A stretch of 9,168 nucleotides of DNA from Bacteriovoracaceae bacterium (GTDB taxonomy: Bacteria; Bdellovibrionota; UBA1018): the NCBI GenBank assembly GCA_947475645.1, contig CANJNU010000018.1:1-9168 (forward strand), given 5' to 3'. Both the position numbers and the translations under genes were made by a program. The number at the start of each line of letters is the position of its first letter. Within the stretch, counting starts at the first letter, position 1. A model generated the notes under the pieces. The model was given only the letters and a program-made list of their open reading frames with translations. It was not told the origin of the DNA and did not search any database. Shown here piece by piece: positions 1 through 3,963 of this stretch.

Positions 1-67
1 GCACTGCCCCTACCTGAACGATGGTTCCCCCTTGTCCTGTGCGCAGTTCACCTAATCGCTTTTTCAT
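1..67 (-). CDS. feoA: FeoA-like ferrous iron transport protein, N-terminal part only (cut by window edge)
   Basis: Only the first 22 codons are inside the window, read on the minus strand from ATG at 67-65. The peptide begins MKKRLGELRTGQGGTIVQVG. This matches the usual opening of FeoA, a small SH3-like protein that works with the FeoB inner-membrane GTPase permease in Fe(II) uptake: a short 'L-x-E-L-x-x-G-Q-x-G-x-I-x-x-V' stretch. The ATG overlaps the TGA of the upstream ArsR-type gene (ATGA, 67-64), and an AGGA at 80-77 sits nine bases before the ATG, so translation is probably coupled to the repressor gene. A feoB gene would be expected beyond the left edge, but this cannot be seen. The identification rests on about 20 residues and is therefore moderate. 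Confidence 0.6.
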   Translation of the reverse strand, partial: MKKRLGELRTGQGGTIVQVGAV

Positions 68-390
68 CGGAGTAGATCCTCGACATGCAGAATTCCCTCT
101 TGAACGAGATGATCGATGTGTTCGTCGTCCAAAGAATAAAAAGATAACTTGCCCTCGCGCCTTACCTTAACCAAACGCATATTTCTGAGCGTTCTGAGAT
201 GGTGACTGACTGCCGGCTGGCTTACCGTGAGTAATGTTGCCAAGTCGCCCACGCAACACTCGCGCTTTGCTAAAAGATGCACCAGTTGCACGCGAGTGGG
301 GTCGCTCAATGCCTGAAATGTTTGAGCAAGTAACTTGGCATTTTTTTCGGTGAGGAGCTCGGCGGGGGGAGCTAAAAAAACGGTACCCAT
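64..390 (-). CDS. ArsR/SmtB-family metal-sensing transcriptional repressor, alpha5-site type
   Basis: This is a small winged-helix repressor (108 residues from ATG 390; 110 if GTG 396 is used; numbering below follows the 110-residue form). Family members bind operator DNA as dimers and release it when metal binds. Residues 25-85 are typical: QALSDPTRVQLVHLL, then ECCVGDLATLL, then the recognition helix VSQPAVSHHLRTLRNMRLV and the wing REGKLSFYSL. Aligned with SmtB, the dimer-interface alpha5 ligands are kept as D91, H93, H104 and D107 (SmtB has D, H, H, E), which implies a Zn/Co/Ni-type sensor. The alpha3 region has C47-C48, but the N-terminal Cys/His ligands of the alpha3N site are absent. 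ATG 390 is preferred because a good promoter (TTGACG/TATAAG) would start transcription at about 393. The gene overlaps feoA by four bases, so its target may be the Feo operon and the divergent ferredoxin gene. The actual metal is inferred, not shown. Confidence 0.9.
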   Translation of the reverse strand: MGTVFLAPPAELLTEKNAKLLAQTFQALSDPTRVQLVHLLAKRECCVGDLATLLTVSQPAVSHHLRTLRNMRLVKVRREGKLSFYSLDDEHIDHLVQEGILHVEDLLR

Positions 391-399
391 AAACACTTG

Positions 400-427
400 C
401 TTATACGTTTAACCTAACGCGCGTCAA
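400..427 (-). promoter_or_regulatory. Predicted sigma70-type promoter for the ArsR-feoA operon
   Basis: Read on the minus strand, TTGACG (427-422) and TATAAG (405-400) are separated by 16 bases. This is the best promoter match in the window. Transcription would begin at about 394-392, only a few bases before the ATG at 390, so the message would be leaderless or nearly so. No Shine-Dalgarno sequence is evident before 390. The GTTAAAC just upstream of the -10 (413-407 on this strand) is repeated in the divergent promoter and may be an operator. Confidence 0.6.
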
Positions 428-468
428 GATTGAAGAATTACTTATCGTGAGCGTTAAACCCGCATAAG
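400..468. repeat. Inverted pair of promoter/operator elements shared by the divergent genes
   Basis: CTTATACGTTTAAC at 400-413 reappears in inverted orientation at 453-468, where the complement reads CTTATGCGGGTTTAAC. The two share CTTAT and TTTAAC with one substitution and a two-base indel between. Seen from each gene, the order is GTTAAAC, ATAAG (-10-like), 9 or 8 bases, ATG. The symmetry suggests a common operator overlapping both -10 boxes, plausibly bound by the neighbouring ArsR protein. That assignment is inference; the classical 12-2-12 ArsR palindrome is not obvious here. Confidence 0.5.
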
Positions 469-476
469 ATTCACCC

Positions 477-824
477 ATGCCAGGCCCAACCCCCCTCCCA
501 GCTGTGACCTTCGTCGATCATCAAGGAAAACCCCATTCTGTCGACTTTTGCGAGCGTAACCTCAATCTCCTCGCCCACGCTCAAGCCATCGAACTTGAAG
601 TCGGTAGCCGCTGTGGGGGCCACGGAGTTTGCGGGGGCGACCGGATTCGCTTACCGGTCGGACTGACTCAACCTGAGCGCTTATCGCCCATCACTGAAAG
701 AGAGCGGCAGCACCTGAGTTCAGAGCAGCTCGCTCAGGGCTGGCGACTGGCGTGCCAATGTTTTCCTGAAGGTGAATTTACGATTGAGTGCCACCTCACT
801 TCAGGAACCCCTTTTGCAAAGTAA
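477..824 (+). CDS. [2Fe-2S] ferredoxin-like protein with an unusual ligand set
   Basis: This 115-residue soluble protein has the shape of a plant/adrenodoxin-type ferredoxin (beta-grasp) domain, related to the N-terminal electron-carrier domain of RACo-like proteins. The cluster loop is C46-GGHGV-C52-GG-D55, and the late ligand lies in RLACQC (C93, with an extra C95). In the standard pattern C-x5-C-x2-C...C the third position is Cys; here it is Asp55. C25 and C105 are outside the usual loop. The stretch LSPITERERQHLSSEQLAQG between the loop and the last Cys is typical of this family. There is no signal peptide or membrane segment, so a cytoplasmic electron carrier is likely, though cluster binding is unproven. 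The ATG at 477 has no Shine-Dalgarno sequence but sits 8 bases after CATAAG (463-468). The gene is divergent from the ArsR-feoA operon and followed 26 bases later by a small membrane protein gene. The redox partner is unknown. Confidence 0.75.
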   Translation: MPGPTPLPAVTFVDHQGKPHSVDFCERNLNLLAHAQAIELEVGSRCGGHGVCGGDRIRLPVGLTQPERLSPITERERQHLSSEQLAQGWRLACQCFPEGEFTIECHLTSGTPFAK

Positions 825-835
825 CTTCAGCATAC

Positions 836-840
836 AGGAG
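836..840 (+). promoter_or_regulatory. Ribosome binding site that fixes the start of the 64-residue gene
   Basis: AGGAG lies ten bases before the ATG at 851. It favours that ATG over the upstream in-frame ATG at 788, which is inside the ferredoxin coding region and would add 21 residues of unlikely sequence. Confidence 0.7.
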
Positions 841-850
841 AACTAAAACC

Positions 851-1045
851 ATGACTCGCTCTACTCGCGCCGGAATTATTGCAGCTAGCGTTCTAAGTGC
901 CTATGCTATTTGGAGAAATCGCTCTAAGATTCAAACCTTTATTGAATCGAAAGAGGTTTCAAAAAATATTAGAAACTCGGTGAACCGCGTGGTTCGACTC
1001 GTTCAAGATAAACGCGAAAAAGCGCACCTCAGTCGAGCCGCTTAA
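851..1045 (+). CDS. Small membrane-anchored basic protein, unknown function
   Basis: This 64-residue protein is not assigned to a family. It opens MTRSTRAG, followed by one hydrophobic segment (about residues 7-21, AGIIAASVLSAYAIW). It then has a strongly basic, probably helical tail (RNRSKIQTFIESKEV..., ending KAHLSRAA). The layout resembles YtxH-like or other single-pass inner membrane proteins with a cytoplasmic amphipathic tail, but no diagnostic motif is present. The start is set by AGGAG at 836-840. It follows the ferredoxin gene by 26 bases on the same strand, so the two are probably co-transcribed. Its TAA stop overlaps the stop of the convergent FecR-domain gene in TTAA. The reading frame looks real because it has a good ribosome site and a coherent composition. 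Confidence 0.65.
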   Translation: MTRSTRAGIIAASVLSAYAIWRNRSKIQTFIESKEVSKNIRNSVNRVVRLVQDKREKAHLSRAA

Positions 1046-2394
1046 AGAAGATTGAATGTGAGCGAAACCTGGGTTTGATTAACGTCGATGTACGTGTTGG
1101 ACCGCGCCGACTCTAGCTTTCCGAAATTCGCTTGAAAGAACAAACGGGAGAGGCCAGAATCCTCGCGAATAATGAATCCGGTGGCGAAGGACATTACTTT
1201 TCCATCGGGTTGATTTTCGATAAAGGACCACTTTTGATTTCCTATCCCTGCTTCAAAAAAGAAGGGCTTTAGAAAGCCTGTTCCAGCGAATATTTGAAGA
1301 TCTCGAATCTGGCCTAATCCCAGGAAGGCACCCACCTGAGAAAGTGCAACGGTAGTGGCTAAATTTCCTCTGAGATAAGGACGAAGGTAAAGCAAGTTCG
1401 GCAAGGGAACTACCGGGTTCCAAGCCACCATTAGATTTTGAAGCCGCGAATCGCGAATCGAACCCTTGTCGGTTAAAGTCTTTTGATTGAACACGACCCA
1501 GGAAGCGGTGAAAGCAAACAGGTTCCACCGAATTCGAAACGGGTCGTCGGTCGAGAGCTCGGGTTGCTTCGCAGAAGCGGCACGATTTGGGTCGAGAGCG
1601 TCCTTCTTGCGTTCCGCATCGCTCTTTAAAAGGTCGGGCAGCTTTGAAACCGGCATTGCGAGGAGTGCGGGGCTTGTTGGGAACGGTGCAGGCGGCACCC
1701 CCCCCACCCCGGTGCCGGTAGCGCCCTGCGCCCCATTCCCCTCGCTCCCCCCACTCCATTGGTCAGCATTCTTAATGAACTCTTTAGGCTCGAATGCGCG
1801 CACTTGGCTGATTCCCTCGGGAGTCGCGGTAACAGTTTTTCCCGCGGGAAGCGGCACACTTTGCCCCGAGACGAGCGCGCTCTCAGAAGGAGCCACTTCA
1901 ACTGTACCTTCCAGGGTATTGAACTGAGCTAAATCAGCCAATTTACTGAAAGTTGCAACAAAATCGGTTCCTCGTACGCCCATCGTTGCCGTTTTCGTAC
2001 GAATCATGAATCGAATTTGGCCTCGTAACACTCCCCCCTTTTGAACTTCTCCGCGCACTCGTCCGTTACTCAGACTGCCCGTGGGTGCACTGTGGCCAGA
2101 ATCGTCGGGAACAAAATCTGTATTATGATACACCAGCACTTTTGCGCCGGTCGAGTACTTCAGTACAACCTGGACTCGATCGTCCGTCAGAATATGATCG
2201 CCTGGCGAGAGAATTTCACCGGCTTTCGCCTCTCTGATGTTCAGTCCATTGCGAAGTGCGACAACGTCTGCCCCTTCAATACTCTCAAGCTGAACATTTA
2301 AGGATTCGGCCTTCGCCCCAGGTACTGCCTCGGCCTTCGCGCCAAATACGCCTCCAGCTGACACGATGAGTAAAAATCCCCATAGACGAATCAT
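1042..2394 (-). CDS. Exported FecR-domain protein with C-terminal outer-membrane-barrel-like region
   Basis: The protein has 450 residues. Residues 1-21 form a signal peptide (MIRLWGFLLIVSAGGVFG with an AKA|E cleavage site), so it is exported. Residues about 40-200 form a FecR domain: an early VVALRNGLNIREAKAGEIL segment, VVLKYSTGAKVLV, and the hallmark IRTKTATMGVRGTDFVATF at 131-149, then a Gly-Lys-Thr-Val turn. A Gly/Pro/Ser linker (about 213-245) and a charged stretch (250-285) follow. Residues 288-450 alternate hydrophobic and polar residues with many aromatics and end in QTQVSLTFNLL, as expected for a small outer membrane beta-barrel. Family FecR proteins are usually inner-membrane anti-sigma regulators, but no sigma factor or TonB receptor gene is nearby, so a structural or surface role is more likely than signalling. 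A ribosome site GGAGAG (2408-2403) lies eight bases before the ATG. Confidence 0.8.
   Translation of the reverse strand: MIRLWGFLLIVSAGGVFGAKAEAVPGAKAESLNVQLESIEGADVVALRNGLNIREAKAGEILSPGDHILTDDRVQVVLKYSTGAKVLVYHNTDFVPDDSGHSAPTGSLSNGRVRGEVQKGGVLRGQIRFMIRTKTATMGVRGTDFVATFSKLADLAQFNTLEGTVEVAPSESALVSGQSVPLPAGKTVTATPEGISQVRAFEPKEFIKNADQWSGGSEGNGAQGATGTGVGGVPPAPFPTSPALLAMPVSKLPDLLKSDAERKKDALDPNRAASAKQPELSTDDPFRIRWNLFAFTASWVVFNQKTLTDKGSIRDSRLQNLMVAWNPVVPLPNLLYLRPYLRGNLATTVALSQVGAFLGLGQIRDLQIFAGTGFLKPFFFEAGIGNQKWSFIENQPDGKVMSFATGFIIREDSGLSRLFFQANFGKLESARSNTYIDVNQTQVSLTFNLL
1698..1705. repeat. G8 homopolymer (coding strand) in the linker of the FecR-domain gene
   Basis: Eight consecutive C on the plus strand read as G8 in the gene, inside codons for the Gly-rich linker (around residues 230-233). 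A six-base run of the same kind lies at 1747-1752. Gain of one G would shift into a frame open down to 1253; loss of one would end at 1626. Either change would remove the barrel region. Confidence 0.7.
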
Positions 2395-2418
2395 TTTTTT
2401 GGCTCTCCGCCGTTAAGC

Positions 2419-2446
2419 ATTCTGTGCGAGGCTACCCTTTTTTCAA
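2419..2446 (-). promoter_or_regulatory. Possible sigma70-type promoter for the FecR-domain gene
   Basis: On the minus strand TTGAAA (2446-2441) is followed after 16 bases by CAGAAT (2424-2419). Transcription would start at about 2412, giving a leader of roughly 18 bases that contains the GGAGAG ribosome site. The -35 box is good and the -10 is weak, so this is tentative. Confidence 0.35.
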
Positions 2447-2484
2447 AGGAGACACGCTCATTCTTCTGAGTTACACCCTGAAGT

Positions 2485-3963
2485 ATGAACGCCACTGATG
2501 TTGGAACACAATGCTATTTCGAACGACTTGGACTGACGTCAATGCCTGCCCCGTTCGGTACGACCGGCTGGAGCACCTCGAAAGTGGGATTTGGTGGATA
2601 CCGAGTGGATTGCGAGGCACGCGAGCATCGCGAGGCGCTGAGTCTGGCGCTTGCATCCGGATGTAATCTGATCGATACCAGCACCAATTATGGCGACGGT
2701 GGCTCAGAGGAACTGGTGGGCGAAGTACTGCAGGAACTCTTTCAGCAACAAAAACTGCGCCGCGAAGAAGTCATTGTTGTGACCAAAGTGGGCTATGTTC
2801 AAGGCGGCAACCTCGACGAGGCTCAACGGCGCGAACAAGCGGGCAGCCCCTATTCCGAGATGGTAAAAGTAAACGAGGATTGCTGGCACTGCATTTCGCC
2901 AGCCTTTTTAGAAGACCAGATCACCCACTCGCTTCAACGACTGCAGCTTCAAAAACTAGACTGCGTTCTTTTGCATAATCCAGAGTACTTTTTAAAAGTT
3001 CACCCCGACGCGAACGAATACTACCGTAGAATCGAGGCTGCATTTCGGCATCTCGAAGAAGAGGTGCAGCGTGGAAGGATTCACTTCTACGGAATCTCGT
3101 CAAATACCTTTCCCGAGACCAAAACCCACCCCGAATTCACTTCGCTCGAAGTAGTTACCGACCTAGCAGAAAAAATTTCACCTCAGCACCGTTTTCGGGT
3201 CATTCAATTTCCATTGAATCTTCTCGAACCCGGCGCTGCCCTTGAGGAGAATAACGGCGGAACCACTCTGATTGAGTTCGCGTGTAAAAAGGGATTTGCA
3301 ACTCTGGTGAATCGGCCCCTGAATGCGTTTAGCTCCACCGGACTGGTTCGCCTGGCTGACTTCCCCAACCATGGCACGAAGAATATCGCTGCCGACTTCA
3401 AACTTTCGATGGAAGTCGCAACGCGTCTTGAACAAGATTTTCCGGGCCGCGACTGGGTTTCGGCCCAAGACATTGCCTGGGCCCACATTTTGAGGCAAAA
3501 CTTCGACTCTCTCTCGGATATCGACACTTGGCGTAACGTTCTCCACTATCGCATTCGCCCCACCCTGGCGACTGCACTCGACACGCTCTCACTTCAGGCC
3601 ACTTGTCAGGAATGGGTTAAGAATTATCGCACCGCCTCTGATGCACTATTCAGCGACTTTTCTGCTTATCTGGAACAACAGTCGTCGGTTGTTTCAGACA
3701 AAATCGCTGGAAAACTTGACCATCTAATTCCAGCAATCGGGGATTCACTGACTTTGTCGCAAAAGGTCATCCGACTTTATCTCTCGATTCCGGGAATCAG
3801 TTGTGTTTTGGTAGGGATGAGACAAACCGCCTATGTGCGTGACGCACTTGATCTCAAGCAGGTCCTTCCGCTTGAGGCTTGCAAAGATGCACTGATTGAG
3901 TTTTCTCAAGAAATTCCAGAATTGTCAGAATCCGTATTTTCAGAAGAGGTAAGCCTAAAGTGA
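2485..3963 (+). CDS. Aldo/keto reductase family protein, long form
   Basis: This 492-residue NAD(P)H-dependent oxidoreductase belongs to the aldo/keto reductase superfamily (TIM barrel). The motifs seen are GTTGWSTSKVGFGGYRV (25-41), IDTSTNYGDG with D64 and Y69 of the catalytic tetrad, VVTKVGY with K101, and CVLLHNPEYF with H164. The tetrad is therefore complete. The cofactor-end segment IPGISCVLVGMRQTAYVRDAL is at 435-455. Typical members have about 300-350 residues. Here a largely helical stretch of about 120 residues (roughly 300-425) lies between the barrel's late strands and the cofactor loop, plus a short tail. A CWHC motif (133-136) lies in the segment after the catalytic Lys. The substrate cannot be predicted. 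ATG 2485 has only a weak GAAG before it; ATG 2542 (residue 20) is a possible alternative closer to the conserved domain. The TGA overlaps the GTG of tex, so this is the first gene of an operon with tex and hrpB. Confidence 0.88.
   Translation: MNATDVGTQCYFERLGLTSMPAPFGTTGWSTSKVGFGGYRVDCEAREHREALSLALASGCNLIDTSTNYGDGGSEELVGEVLQELFQQQKLRREEVIVVTKVGYVQGGNLDEAQRREQAGSPYSEMVKVNEDCWHCISPAFLEDQITHSLQRLQLQKLDCVLLHNPEYFLKVHPDANEYYRRIEAAFRHLEEEVQRGRIHFYGISSNTFPETKTHPEFTSLEVVTDLAEKISPQHRFRVIQFPLNLLEPGAALEENNGGTTLIEFACKKGFATLVNRPLNAFSSTGLVRLADFPNHGTKNIAADFKLSMEVATRLEQDFPGRDWVSAQDIAWAHILRQNFDSLSDIDTWRNVLHYRIRPTLATALDTLSLQATCQEWVKNYRTASDALFSDFSAYLEQQSSVVSDKIAGKLDHLIPAIGDSLTLSQKVIRLYLSIPGISCVLVGMRQTAYVRDALDLKQVLPLEACKDALIEFSQEIPELSESVFSEEVSLK

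Noticed and set aside
788..850. Longer start for the 64-residue protein at ATG 788
   Set aside because: It overlaps the ferredoxin gene, lacks a ribosome site, and the AGGAG at 836-840 serves ATG 851.
1253..1927. Several long open frames on both strands inside the FecR-domain gene (for example 1487-1927 plus, 1253-1759 minus, 1626-1901 minus)
   Set aside because: They overlap a gene with a signal peptide and the FecR hallmark, have no ribosome sites, and give low-complexity Arg/Ser/Gly/Pro-rich proteins expected of out-of-frame GC-rich sequence.
2445..2451. AAAGGAG as a ribosome site for the aldo/keto reductase or for a small upstream peptide
   Set aside because: It is 33 bases from ATG 2485, and no ATG, GTG or TTG lies at a proper distance after it.
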